NCBI GenBank assembly: GCA_028583605.1
Contig: CM053330.1
Coordinates: forward strand, 24,020,129 to 24,084,128
Length of the DNA: 64,000 bases
DNA from: Dastarcus helophoroides
Lineage: Eukaryota > Arthropoda > Insecta > Coleoptera > Bothrideridae
Direction: 5' to 3'
In this document: positions 1 through 10,970 of the stretch, piece after piece
Numbering within the stretch: position 1 is the stretch's first letter
Layout: the number at the start of each line of letters is the position of its first letter
The notes under the pieces: generated by a model
The model's input: only the letters and a program-made list of their open reading frames with translations
Databases searched by the model: none
What the model was told of the DNA's origin: nothing
Made by a program: the position numbers and the translations under genes

Positions 1-558
1 AAAGGTCAAATTTTCGAAAAACAAAAGATTTATTAAAAATTGGAGATATTTAGAAATAAATTAACCACAAAAACATGACTGTTTTAGATTTTTTAATTTC
101 GAAATTTCGACTTTTTCCCAAAATTTCGAATCCGATCATCAAAATTTGGAAAAAACTAAAAATTTCAAATTGAAACTCGAAATTTGGTGAAAAGAAAAAT
201 GAGTTTTGTAAATAAAAATTCCACAAAGAATAAGAATTTTCAAAAAAAAGGAAAATCAAAAAAAAATCGAAATTGTCCGTGGAAGTTTTCAGTTAACGGT
301 GAAAATTTGCAAAATGGTTTAAAATTTTTAAGCTAAAGACAAATTATTGCGAAAACAATCAAAATTTTGACTATAAAATAAAAGTTTAGAGCGTAGAGGC
401 CAAATTAAAAAAAGTTCACTTTAAGCTGATGTTAAAGGCAAAATTTTAAGAAAAAAAGATAAAATTTCGACTCATCGAGATATTAAAAAAACCGAGTTTT
501 AAATTAGTCTCATATTCTCAATTTAAGGTTAACATCTCTGTTTAGTTAAAGTTTCTCT
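1..558. other. AT-rich non-coding, fuzzy repeat
   Basis: No credible gene. The block consists of variants of a short motif such as CGAAATTTCGACTTTTTCCC (about 95-118) with many A and T runs. The one open frame here is a low-complexity translation of this repeat. Confidence 0.6.
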
Positions 559-1556
559 CCAATATACAGGATGCCCCCGTTTTAAGTGCCTTAAATGAAA
601 CAGCAAAAAGTTTTCTACGAACACGTATCCGGACACTCTTAGTAAAAAAGATACAAGGTGTTGAAATTTGAGTTAAAAAAAAAGTTTTTACCTTTTCCCT
701 TTCAAGTTTTCTAAGATATTTAAACTAAAATTTTGCACACATGGTTTATGAATGAAGGATCGCAAAATAAAATAAAACTAAGTTTCTATCTCAACCAGTG
801 GTCGAATTACGAGTAATCTGTGATATTATTGTAGGAAAAACGCGGTACACCACTGGAGAAATGAAATAAAATACCTGTTTTGGGTAAATTATTTACCCAA
901 TGTCGTTGGTTTTAGAAAACACATCACTCTCACCCGTACTTTCACTATGGAAAGTCCCAAAAATTTAAATTCTGTCACAATAGTGATAAACATGAAAGAA
1001 CGTTAAAAAGTCAACTGTATCCAAAACTGTTAATTCATTTCATTTTATAGTGTCGTAGCATCTTAAACTTACCCCTCTTTGAGTTAGTCAGTGATTATTT
1101 AAAAGACCAGCATACATTGTATTCGAACAGTTCCTACGTAAAACATAAGATAGTAAATGTCAAAAAAAAATGTCAAGGAAAAACTCTTCTTCAGAATTAA
1201 ATGCTTTATCCAAAAATTGTATTTTATTTCATTTTGTTTAGTGGCGTACTACTTCTTTTTCAAAACAATATCACAAATTACCCGCAACTCCGGCAATGGT
1301 TGAGATAGAAACTTAATTTTCTCTTATTTTATGATCTTTCATCTATACGCCATGTATGCAAAATTTACTTTAAATTACTCGGAAAACTTAAAATGAAACA
1401 ATAAAAACTTTTTTTATTCAAATTTTAACACCGTGTACCTTTTTTATAAGGAGTTTCCGAATACATGTTTATAGGAAACTTTTTCCTTAAAATTACTTTT
1501 TCTATCACCTGTTTCATTTAAGGCACTGAAAACGAAGACATCCTGTATATTGAAAT
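559..1556. repeat. Foldback element A, about 1 kb
   Basis: The sequence starts CAATATACAGGATG and ends CATCCTGTATATTG. The two arms (about 564-930 and 1190-1552) are inverted copies: both carry the 'gtgccttaaatgaaacag' block, the 'cacacatgg' / 'ccatgtatg' block and the 'aattacccgcaac' type block in opposite order. A related half copy lies at 28029-28440. There is no coding capacity. It is probably a non-autonomous DNA transposon (MITE or foldback); superfamily not assignable by eye. Confidence 0.75.
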
Positions 1557-2833
1557 ACCTTAAAAAAATAAAATTTTGGTTTTTCATAAATTGTGAGAGA
1601 TTGTTGAAAAAAGGTAGGAATTTTAGATAAACATTTATTTTGAAGATAGTTTTTTGAATTTTGTATTCTATCTGTATCATTGAAGATTCGACTTTGATCT
1701 TAAAATGTTTTCTGCACATTTTAACTGCCAAAAAAAGAAAAATCGACACTCCGAATTTATAGTCGAAACTGCGATAAAAGTACGCATTTTATGTTTTTTT
1801 AAATTTTATAATTTTCAATTTATAAGAAAAATTCGAATAAAAAGGCCGAACGAAGTTGAAAATTTGTAAAATTTTTTACAGAAAGTTGACATTTTAACGA
1901 GATTGGAAACTTTGAAACCATTAGAAATTTGGACATTTTCAAAATTAAAATCGAAAATTCAATTTTTTTCTTGATGTTTCAGCCGCAATAGGAAAATCTA
2001 AATTCCAAATTAAAATAAGTTTGCGAAAATAAATATAGATTTTCATGTGTTTTAACAGAATTCGACAAAAATTTTAATTTTATGATAAATTCTTGAAAAA
2101 AGCTCAATGAAAGCCATAACTTTGTGTTTACAATTAAAATAAAAAGTTAAAATTTTGACGCTGAAGTAATCTTTTTATGAAAACAATAAAATTTCAACGG
2201 TATCCAGATAGTGAATTAAAATTTTAAATTATTTGTCTTTATTTGTATGTTAACTCCAAAATTGAACAATACAAAAAAAAACAAAATTCCGAAGTCATGA
2301 TGACTAAAAAACTTAAAACGAAAACTCGATAAAGAAAATCCAAAATTTAGGTTTGTGATTTTGCGAAAAACGTTTGTAATTCTGAAGTAAAATTCGAAAT
2401 TTCGAAGGTTCTGTTGAAAATTTTTTAAATAAATTTAACTTTCTAAACACTTTGACTTTCGTACTTGAAAATTTGGTTTTAGTATTAAATTTTATGACAA
2501 AATATTTTCCAAGTTTCAAGGTAAAAAAAACGTCCAATTGAAATTCCATATTGTGAGTGATAAGTTCAAATTCCGGAAGAAAGGTAAATATTTATAAAAA
2601 CGAAATCTGATTTTTAACAGGAGATTTTAAAATGAAATCAAAATTTGATGAAAAAGAATCTTAATTTCGAGAAAATTTTAAAATATTAAAATAAAATCAA
2701 CGTCTCACTCAGAAATCGAATTTTTACGAAGTTTTCAACCTTAAAGCATTGTCTGGAAATTTAATAAATAAGTATGGGTCATATGTGTCGCATGGAAACA
2801 ATTTTAAAATAAAAATAAAATATTAATAACATG
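1557..2833. other. AT-rich non-coding stretch
   Basis: Fuzzy repeat again, now A-rich on the plus strand (AAAATTTCGAA and AAATTTTAAA type words). No gene, RNA or mobile-element end was recognised. Confidence 0.55.
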
Positions 2834-3077
2834 TGTATTATTCTTTTCGCGGGAGAACCTGTGCTTAGATAACCGCGCCATTGCTGGCTATTAAGAAGAA
2901 ACGCAACCGGTGAAATGATCCATTCCTGTTCGATATATCGAGAGAGAGATATATCAAATATTCGAGATTCTAGTACCCGTGAGATATAAATAAGCGGGTA
3001 ATCGCACATTCGGTTAGTTGTAAAATTGCATATCATACGAATAAGTTGTTTTATTGAATAAAAAACAAATAATTACA
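2834..3077 (+). repeat. Possible solo LTR
   Basis: A roughly 244-bp segment bounded by TGTATTA and AATTACA. In order it holds a TATAAATA box (2985-2992), an initiator-like CATTCGGTT about 20 bp downstream, and an AATAAA signal near 3056, matching LTR layout and resembling the LTR at 10461. No target-site duplication was found and the ends are uncertain, so a fortuitous arrangement is possible. An imperfect palindrome (gatatatc ... gatatatc) lies at 2931-2954. Confidence 0.35.
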
Positions 3078-3115
3078 GGATATACTTCTTCCGGGATTGA
3101 ACCGTGAACTACTAA

Positions 3116-3166
3116 AAGTGTTCGACGTTTCGCTCACCATCTTAGGGGGTTTCTTCAGGAACAAAG
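3116..3166 (-). ncRNA. Hammerhead-like ribozyme, minimal stem III
   Basis: On the minus strand the core CTGAAGA (3158-3152) is followed by GAAAC (3131-3127) and the cleavage triplet GTC (3126-3124). Stem I can form five perfect pairs: TGTTC (3163-3159) with GAACA (3123-3119). Stem II is poor (ACC with GGT, then unpaired GAGC), and stem III would be a single A-U pair in ACGTC. Very short stem III is known in hammerheads of Penelope-like retroelements. Activity is doubtful because of stem II. Confidence 0.45.
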
Positions 3167-3224
3167 AAACAATAAATGAAAATATAAAATACAAGGAAAT
3201 ATACAAAAATGAAAAACGAAAAGG

Positions 3225-3516
3225 TTGTTGAGAACGAAAATTATAAATTAAAGTATAATATCAGGTGCTTAATAGAAAAAGTCATCAAGATGTGCTGTGA
3301 TTTTTCTTTTCTTCGATGAAATGAAGTGAACTATTTTTTTATCTTTTGACTTCCTCCAATTTTGGTGAGATCATTTTTGGACTTAAACGGGCACCATAGC
3401 ATTTTTCCAAATTTCATGTAAGATTGTTGAGAACGAAAGTTATAATTTAAAGTATAATATCGGGTGTTTAATAGAAAAAGTCATAAAGTGTGCTGTGATT
3501 TTTCTTTTCTTCGATG
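3225..3516. repeat. Direct repeat pair of about 95 bp
   Basis: 3225-3322 and 3423-3516 are near-identical direct copies, from 'gttgagaacgaaa' through 'tgctgtgatttttcttttc', about 197 bp apart. The second copy runs into the left end of the MITE at 3459-3761, so the first is probably a partial duplicate of that insertion and its flank. Confidence 0.65.
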
Positions 3517-3761
3517 AGGTAGCTAAAAAGGTATCCAATTATTTATTGATTATTTTAGTTGATTTGTCAAGTGTCACTTTGACGTTTTATTTATGTAAAG
3601 AGGTTAAAATTTTCTAAGGCAAAAGTAGCTCTTAGAAAGTTATTTTCTGTGGCGAAATATTATTTTGATTAATGCAAACGGTAAGTGGCTTTAACAAAAT
3701 CATTGAAACACAAGACATTTTCACAGCGCACTTGTTGACTTTTTCAAATAAACACCCGATA
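3459..3761. repeat. MITE H, about 300 bp
   Basis: Terminal inverted repeats: ATCGGGTGTTTAATAG on the left and the complement of TCAAATAAACACCCGATA on the right. Homology continues inward through a block containing GTGCTGTG on the left and CACAGCGC on the right. A related copy lies at 53543-53730. There is no coding capacity. Confidence 0.7.
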
Positions 3762-4199
3762 TATATCTACTACTGCTACTAATATTTTAACGGTTTAACT
3801 GCGGACTAAATTGACGGAGCGTGGAAGCTTTTGAATTAATAAATTAGAGATTCGTGCAATTTAAAAATAGTAAATTATTTCAAATCACATATCACATATT
3901 TTCCAAGATAACTAATCTTGTGATTACTTGTGGCAGCGTTTCCCAAACTTTTTTGTCCTCTACCTGGTACGAGATTTTAAAAATTTTCGCGACCCATCTT
4001 ATGAAAAAGAAAACATTTATTTACAAAGAAATTTTATTTTTTAATAAATTTCAAGTTATTTGTTTGTTTACATTAATTAAAAAAATAACAATTATACTAA
4101 TTTAAAACTTTAGTAAATGAAGTATTTTTTTTCAAAATAAAAAAAATTTGAAGTAAACTTTGTTTCCAAATATTTTGTTCTTAGTGCGAAGGATAATGT

Positions 4200-4870
4200 T
4201 CTTTGTCAGATAACAATTTCAAATTAGTTTATTCGCTGATGTCTGAATAGTGGTATAGTTTCAAACAATTTTTTCAGATCGTTGTCGCGTGAAAATTAAA
4301 TTAAAATATCAACTTATGTCTCAATAAGATTAAACATTTCTTCTTTTCCAATTTCGACAAAAAAACGATCTTTAATTCACATATTATTTGAAGGAATATC
4401 CGGAAAGTAGTCTTTAAAATTATTTTTTAGCTCCAAAATATGTTTTTGAAATGAAACTGATAGTCCGTCTAAATGTAAATCTTGCGTGGGTTTTAATAAA
4501 ATGTAATGTTTCAAAAGATTTAGAATTTTCTTTTGAAAGCCGTTATTTCCCCTGAGTTATTTTTTTATTATTGCAGCGACTTTTCCGACATTTTAAAAAT
4601 ATTGAAACCAAAGCTTTCAAATTTAGATTAAATTCTAGAATGTAGCAAACATGTCACATAAATAAGCTACTTTTATTAACCACTCGAAATCGTTGATTCT
4701 ACTCTTAAATGGAAAAATAGCATCTTTTTAAGATGGTGGGTTTTCATTCAGAAATAACAAAGCAGTTTAGTTCAAACAGAGATTTTAAAACGTTTCCTTT
4801 TAAAAGCCATTGTAAATTTACAAATGGAGATGTTTAAGATCATTGCCCATTTCCTTGCATAATTCGGTAA
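4200..4870 (-). pseudogene. hAT transposase C-terminal remnant (ZBED5/SCAND3-like)
   Basis: The minus-strand reading, with stops and frame changes, gives fragments characteristic of ZBED5/SCAND3-type hAT transposases: LCKEMGND (near 4865), FEWLIKVAYLCDMFATF (near 4690-4640), then QDLHLDGLSVSFQKH and FKDYFPDIPSNN (near 4417-4379). These belong to the RNase-H-like and dimerisation region of the family. The N-terminal zinc finger and first catalytic region are absent because the element is truncated at the LINE junction. Many in-frame stops exclude function. Confidence 0.6.
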
Positions 4871-5117
4871 AAAGTCTACCATTTAATCGACAGGATTTTA
4901 TACACTTTATAAACTGGAAACATTGTTCGAAACATATGTATATACATTTAAAGGCAGGCTGCGCCTATGTTGGCTTTGGGGTGGATTGAGTAGTTCTAGA
5001 GTCATCATTGCAAGCCCCGACAAAGGAGGAGGCTTGGTCGTGGGACTAACAACCTCACACCGTAAAAAAAACTGTAAAAAACTCAACCGACGAGTCTCGG
5101 AAATTGGACGGAATTAA

Positions 5118-5917
5118 ATGACGAACTTTCGAAAAAGGACAATGCATTTTGGAACCTGGAACATTCAAGGCATCGCGACTAAACAACCCGAAAAGAATTG
5201 GACCGTCGCAACTTAGATATAGTTGCCCTAACAGAAACAAAAAAGAAAGGCAAGGGGACAGAGGAAGTTCAAGATTACATTCACATATACAGCCGGGTGA
5301 ACAAACAAAATAGAACCAAAAAAGGTACCACCATGATTATTCACAAAAAAATAAGACGATGCATTAAAAAATGGGACTGTTATAACGAACCGTTAATCCG
5401 AATCGACTTGCAACTCAAAGGTTATGACGTAGTTATAATTGCTTGCTATGGACCTATAGACAATGCTTCCGATGCAGAAAAAATGGAGTTTTTTGGAAAT
5501 TTGACAAAACTTCCAGATCAAATTGGTAATAGGCACGAACTTTGTTTATTAGGGGATTTTAATGGAAGAGTGGGCAAGCAGAAAAGCGGAAGAGCGATGG
5601 GAAGATTCGGAGTGGAGATCAAAAATAATAATAGAGAGCGTCTGATCGAAATGTGTGATCAATATGATCTTAAAATATGGAATGGCTTTTTCGCACACAA
5701 AGATATACATAAATATACCTGGGCTCAACCGACTCGAAAATTACAATCTGTTATTGATTATATGACAGGAAAAGCATTAAACATTACTAAAGTTAACGAT
5801 TGTAGGGTATGTCGACGAGCCGAATGTGTATCTTACCATTGCCTTCTAAAAGCAAAGGTAACATTTACATTTAGTAAACCAAAATCTAAGATTCAAGAAA
5901 AAATAAAGACGAAGTAG
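5118..5917 (+). pseudogene. RTE LINE endonuclease domain
   Basis: An ATG at 5118 opens with GTWNIQGI, the start of the exonuclease-endonuclease-phosphatase fold. A frameshift near 5195 moves the frame to the long reading 5198-5917. Visible motifs are ALTET (catalytic Glu), ACYGPID, LLGDFNGRVG (metal-binding Asp/Asn) and WAQPTRKLQSVIDYM near the end. The usual C-terminal catalytic histidine (SDHR/SDHY type) appears replaced by SYHCLL. The role was nicking target DNA for retrotransposition. It is probably non-functional given the frameshift and the disrupted RT downstream. Confidence 0.75.
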
Positions 5918-6363
5918 AAGAAGAAAAGTTTCTTCGATACAAGTTATACCTCCTCCAAATACATCGGTTTTATTCTTATACAAACTAAGACTAATTGTAA
6001 GTGAGAAACTAGGGCATGTTGAGAAAACTACAACTGAAAAAATGTACACGAATTTAATAAAAGCAATACATGCGGCCGCATATGAAAGAGAGAGAAGAAA
6101 ATTTGCGAAAACAAAACATACTTGTGGAATAACAAGATGGAAATAAAAATTAAGGAAAAGAAGAGGGCCTATCAAAAATGGTTGGGAACATACGACCCGC
6201 AAGACCGAAAGTACTAAGCAGGGATAAGTAAAAAAGGACATAATTAAAGCAAAAAATGAAACCTGGGAACAAAAGTGTAAACAAATTAATAACTACATGG
6301 GCAGCACAAAGTCGAGAGAAGCTTATAAAGTAATAAAAAACTTCAGATCAAATGAAAATAATA

Positions 6364-7678
6364 CGAGGTCTGTTCAAAAAGTAAGATAACTATATTTTTA
6401 TGAAAAACTATTTATTTATTCATCAACATTTATACTGTTCCCTTCAAATAATCCCCCTCAGATACAATGCACTTGTGCCAACGCTTTTTCCAATCTTCAA
6501 AGCACTTCTCATAAGCACTTTTTGGTATAGCCTTCAGCTCCTCTAGCGATATAGTTTTTATGTCATCAATCATTGCAAATCTCCGTCCTTTCATAGGTCT
6601 TTTAAGTTTTGGAAACAGGAAAAAGGGGGCCAAATCCGGTGAATATAGGGGCTGTGGCATAATTATCATGTTGTTTTTGGCCAAAAAACCTCTCACAAGC
6701 TACGATGAATGAGCAGGTGCATTATGATAATGAAAAAGCCATGAATTATTTTTCCACAATTCCGGACTTTTTCTCGTAATGCTTCTCGCAAACGGCGCAT
6801 AACTTCAAGGTAATACTCCTTATTGACCGTACGACCTTAAGGTAAAAACACCTGATGCACTACGCCATGGTATTCCAAAAAAACAGTGAGCAAAACTTTA
6901 ACATTTGATCGAGCTTGGCCTGCTTTTTTTGGTCTTTGCTTTCCTGGGTGCTTCCATTGAGACGGTTGTGCTTTGATTTCGACAGCATAACCATATACCG
7001 ATGATTAGTTACCAGTTATGACCCTTTTGAGCCTTTATGATTCTTTTGAGGATCATCACTGACGTCATTTAAGAGTTCCTGAGCGATGCTCATGAGACGG
7101 TTCTTCTGATTAAAATTCAGAAGTTTCGAAACAAACTTCGCTGACACACGTCTCATGCCCAAAACTTCCGAAAAAATTGCATGACACGAGCCGACTGATA
7201 TGCCAACATCCTTATCAACTTCTTTTATGGTAATTCGATGATTTTCAAAAACAATTTTCTTCACAGCTTCGACGATATCTTCTGTTGTTGATGTGCTGGG
7301 ACGTCCAAAGCGAGGTTCGTGGTCTGCTTCTTCTCGGCCATCTTGGACGAGTTTGTACAACTTGTAAACATTTTTTTTACTTAGAGCAGACTCACTGTAC
7401 GCCACTGCCAACATTTCAAGTGTTTTAGAGCACTTGATTCCATTTTTCACACAAAATTTGATACAAATTCTTTGTTCAATTTTTTATAATAATAGAAAAT
7501 TGCCGAGCGCAACAAAATACGTCTAACCTTTTTATCTGTCAAAAACCAATTAAGTATGCTATGTACTTGAAACTGTGAACATATGTTCGGGACATGTGTA
7601 CCAACACAACAAAAAATCGATAATCGAATATACGTTGCCCGCGAAACTTGAAATGTCACCTTACTTTTTGAACACACA
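6364..7678 (-). mobile_element. mariner transposon, about 1.3 kb
   Basis: Terminal repeats share TGTTCAAAAAGTAAG in opposite orientation (left from 6364, right ending 7678). TA dinucleotides at 6362-6363 and 7679-7680 fit the mariner TA target duplication. The length is that of a full mariner. It sits inside the linker of the RTE LINE, so it is younger than that insertion. Confidence 0.85.
6430..7450 (-). pseudogene. mariner transposase, dead
   Basis: ATG at 7450. The N-terminal helix-turn-helix region (MKNGIKCSKTLEMLAVAYSE, then GRPSTSTTEDIV and VGISVGSCHAIF) is intact to about 7016. The catalytic domain follows with stops. At about 7010 the first catalytic motif reads G-N-stop-S instead of G-D-E-S. 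At about 6725 the second reads HYHNAPAH instead of HHDNAPAH and a stop follows. The last segment (6696-6430) reads LYSPDLAPFFLFPKLK, lacking the Cys-Asp pair normally after LAP, so the third Asp is also gone. The C-terminus (KKRWHKCIVSEGDY) is well preserved. Confidence 0.85.
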
Positions 7679-7680
7679 TA

Positions 7681-9249
7681 CTATGGAAAATTGCTGTAAG
7701 AAGACAGAGTACAGTTCAAAGAAGAAAGAAGATGTACAATAAATGTCCCTGACTATCAAGGGATGGAGCATATAATACCTGAAGAGGTTCAAATGTGGTT
7801 ATGTTGTGTAAAAATGGAAAAGCTCCAGGCCCTGGAGCAGTACCTATTGAGTTAAGAAAAGCCGCACCTACAGTTCTTTTTCAACTTCTCTCTAATTTGT
7901 TCAACTTATGTCTTTCTAGACAACAAGTACCAGTGCATTTTAAAGGAGGTATTATCAACAACATCTTTAAAAAAGGTATACGAACAGAATGTACTAACTA
8001 CCGAGGAATCAGTGTCCTAAGCACCTTTGGCCCCATATATGGCAAGATTCTGAAAAATGGAATCGATCATGAAACGTATGAATCTGAAGACCAAAGCGGT
8101 TTTAAGGCAGGCAGGTCCTGTACTGATATTATCTTTAGTATTGGTCAGGTCACGGATAAGAAGTTGACAGATAATCTAGAAACACATCTTATTTACCATA
8201 CATAGATCTGCGGAAAGCATATGACGGCGTTCCTCTATCGAAATTATGGTAGGCGTTGGAAAACCAGCAAATAAAGAGAACCTACGTTAACGCCATAACA
8301 AATTTGTATAGAGGAAGCTTAAATAGGGTCAAAGAAGAAAACTTAGTGTCTTCGGAATTTAGGGTAAATAAAGGACTAAGACAAGAGTGTTGTATAGTAC
8401 CTATGCTTTTTAAAATATACTTAAATGAAGTACTTAAAAATTGGAGAAAAAAATGCCGTGTTATAGGAATACCGATAAATAGTGATACCCTGTATACTTT
8501 GAGTTTTGCTGACGATCAGGTTGTATTCGCCCAAGACAACGTATTTTACATGCTAAGGAAACTGAATGAGGAACATGTGAAATGGGGCTTGCAAATAAAC
8601 TTTCATAAAACCGAGTATATGGTAGTCCTGGAAAAGATTTGAAGCTGGATGACGAAAGTATAGTAAAGTGAGTACAACAGACAAATATCTAGAAACAAAT
8701 ATTTATAGTAAAGGAAGAAGTGGGGAGGAAATTAGGCAGAGAATAGCGAAAGGTAGAGTTGCAATAAGACAGTTGTATTCAATTATATGGAATAAAGATA
8801 TAACAAAAAATGTGAAAAGAATTTACAAAACGACAATAGAGAGTATTGCACTATATGATTCAGAGGTCTGGGAAATAACAAAGAAGAATGAAGGAAAGTT
8901 AAAGGCCATGAAGATGGACTTTTGGAGCCGGAGCTGCGGTGTGACAAAAACAGAAAGAATAAAAAATGAATACATTCGGGAAGAAGTGGGGGTTACATCA
9001 GTAAATATTTTGGATACAATAGAAGGAAGGAGGTTAAATTGGTACGGACATTTAAGAAGAATGTTAGAAGAACGGTGGCCGTTAAAAATATTTCAGGGGA
9101 AACCCCATACACGAAAAAAAAGACAAACCCCGAAACTCACATGGAACGAAGGAGTGACTCAAGCAATGCAGGACAGGTATATGAGACATGAAGATTGGCA
9201 AGATAGAAGGAGGTGGAAGCTTGGGTGCGAGAGACGCCGCATGGTGTAG
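7681..9249 (+). pseudogene. RTE LINE reverse transcriptase and C-terminal region
   Basis: Reading in three frame segments (7795-8205, 8256-8642, 8668-9249), the protein shows GKAPGPGAVPIEL, NYRGISVLSTF, DQSGFKAGRSCTD, then RKAYDGV near 8210-8230 in a shifted frame, NKGLRQECCIVPMLFKIYLNE and the catalytic FADDQVV. The C-terminal part (ALYDSEVWEITKKNE, GRRLNWYGHLRRM) is characteristic of RTE-type LINEs. A stop at 8203-8205 and further frame changes near 8230 and 8645 abolish function. Confidence 0.8.
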
Positions 9250-9407
9250 TTCCCACTCGCATTTAATAATAAAAATATTTTATGTAAAAAAAATAATATG
9301 AAAAAACTTGTTTCGTGTTTTTACAATATTTTTTTCGCGACCCGACAACATTTTTCTGCGATCCGGTGCCGGGTCGCGTGCTACGCTATAGAATCGCTGA
9401 CTTATGG

Positions 9408-9890
9408 TATACCACAGAAGGAAGCATCGCTTCCTATGCTAACCGGTGACGTAAATCGCCGCTCATTTTTTTTTATCCGCAACGTTATGCCAGCATATTC
9501 TTTCATCTCGATTTAAATCGCCCAAGGATCCTTCACGCTACCAGCCATAAAAATGCAAACACTTGACGGGTGAGATTAAACGCCCCCTTTTCGGGGAACA
9601 AGTAGGATCACATTCGCGCTAAAAAATAAGCTTCTCGACAGATCAAAAGTAAAATGTCGGAATTTTGCTGACGCTGTCATTAAAAAGCTGCCGGCGTTCG
9701 CTTTTGTCCGCTCGCGAGAATAAAAAGTTTCGACTTTATATTTCGTCATTCGGCAGCCTCCCAGAGGAAATTGACAAATGCCGTCCCGAGTCTGGAAGTT
9801 TCAGTAAATTAACACCCGGAAAAACATTTTTTCACAAGAGGAATAGGTGTTTCTGACGCAAAGAGCAACAATATTTAGCATTTAAAAATA
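9408..9890. other. Moderate-GC unique stretch, no gene recognised
   Basis: Less AT-rich than its surroundings, with many CpG dinucleotides (for example 'gctcgcgaga' near 9710). Short open frames of 63-72 residues here have no recognisable domains. It may be unique host DNA next to the hAT insertion site. Confidence 0.4.
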
Positions 9891-10460
9891 TTCATATATT
9901 AAATATTAAATTATATTATCTTAAAAATTCTAATTATTTTAGAATTTTTGTTTCAATTCCAAATATTTCTACTTTAAAATATTTAATTTGAAAATTTTTG
10001 AATTTTGTGAATCCAAATATGAGGGAAACAGATGGTGCAAATGGATTTTTTAAAATTTTTTACCGATGAATTCTTTACAGACGCCACAAACCTCACATAT
10101 TTCGATAAGTAGGTTCTTGAGTATTCCTACAAGTACAATATAAAATACTTAGCCTGAGACTATGAAAACTTGTGCTTTGTTACAATTTGTCGCTGGCATA
10201 TTTTTCATAAACAACAAGCTAATTGACGACAAATGTTTAATATGGCTCTAAATTAAATATTCAGGCTGTTTAAGCATTGAACACTAACTTCGTCGATGCG
10301 TCCTTATTTAATGTTTTAAATCTCAGACTTTAGTTATCGCCATTTATTTTTTAGAATTTCTGTTTTATTTTAGATGAGACCGATTGATTAAATAAACGAA
10401 AATGATAAAATAGATGCAATTATTTTCATATTAGCTTGAAGTATATGAAAATGCAAATAT
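9891..10460. other. AT-rich non-coding stretch
   Basis: No gene, RNA or element end was recognised between the unique stretch and the LTR that starts at 10461. Confidence 0.5.
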
Positions 10461-10825
10461 TGTAACAAAACATGGTTATAACATTTGTATTAGTGATTTT
10501 GTAAGGAACTCTCTAGAAAGATTTGATAATGGGAAGCGGCAGCGATAATGAATTATACGGCAGATAAACGCTCTAGACATTTCCGTAAGTGATAAGTCTT
10601 ATCTGTACGTCCGTTCTAGAAACCGGAACGGTACCTATAAATATACGCGGTCGTCTTTCCCTCAGTTAGTTAATTAAACAGTGAGTTAGTTACTTGGTTA
10701 GTGAGTTAATTAGTCAGTTGGTCAGTTAGTTAAGTGAATTATAATTGTAGTGTTCCGAATTCAGTTTGTAATGAAAGTGGTTTCAATTCACGAAGTATTA
10801 ATTTTCGAACCGATAACGCGCAACA
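10461..10825 (+). repeat. 5' LTR of the gypsy-type element
   Basis: Starts TGTAACAAAACATGG and ends GCGCAACA, giving the TG...CA form over 365 bp. It contains a TATAAATATA box (10636-10645) and a TCAGT initiator (10662-10666) 26 bp downstream. A run of GTTAGTTA-type repeats follows at 10664-10735. No second LTR is available to confirm the ends. Confidence 0.6.
10636..10666 (+). promoter_or_regulatory. LTR core promoter: TATA box and initiator
   Basis: TATAAATATA at 10636-10645 and the arthropod initiator TCAGT at 10662-10666 have the spacing expected of a Pol II core promoter. It would have driven the element's genomic RNA. Confidence 0.6.
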
Positions 10826-10827
10826 AC

Positions 10828-10845
10828 TGGTGTCAGAAGTGGGAT
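10828..10845 (+). other. Primer-binding site of the gypsy-type element
   Basis: TGGTGTCAGAAGTGGGAT begins two bases after the LTR end with TGG, the complement of the tRNA CCA tail. The same TGGTGTCAGAAGTGGG leader occurs in many insect Ty3/gypsy elements (established knowledge). The tRNA primer is not assigned here. Confidence 0.6.
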
Positions 10846-10970
10846 TAGTTTGTGGATTGTGCTTTATTTCTCGGAGCGATTCGTGATAGGTTCCGAAATG
10901 TCGCGTTAGTGAATCGTACTGATAATTAAATTAGAATTTGTCTCGTACGTTACAAACTAAAAAATAGTTT

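Larger units (their letters stand above)
4930..9290 (+). mobile_element. RTE-clade LINE, decayed, split by a mariner
   Basis: A plus-strand non-LTR retrotransposon with an apurinic-like endonuclease (5118-5917), a linker (5918-6361), reverse transcriptase (7681-8642) and the C-terminal region typical of RTE elements (8668-9249), ending in an A-rich tail near 9290. The linker continues across the mariner at 6364-7678: 'YKVIKNFRSNENN' before it and the 'YY..L' start of the RT region after it. Several frameshifts and stops show it is inactive. The left boundary is uncertain; an RTE-like 5' leader is present from about 4950. Confidence 0.8.
3934..9399 (-). mobile_element. hAT transposon remnant hosting nested insertions
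   Basis: The left end CAGCGTTTCCCAAACTTTTT (3934) is a typical hAT terminus. The right end, read inward, is CAGCGATTC (9399-9391). The flanks ACTTGTGG (3926-3933) and ACTTATGG (9400-9407) match at 7 of 8 bases, as expected for a hAT 8-bp target duplication. Between them, 3934-4920 keeps the 3' part of a minus-strand transposase, 4930-9290 is an inserted RTE LINE, and about 110 bp of the other hAT end remain. Much of the 5' transposase is missing. Confidence 0.7.

Noticed and set aside
5846..6241. 131-codon minus-strand frame
   Set aside because: Antisense of the RTE LINE linker; hydrophobic only because of T-rich complement.
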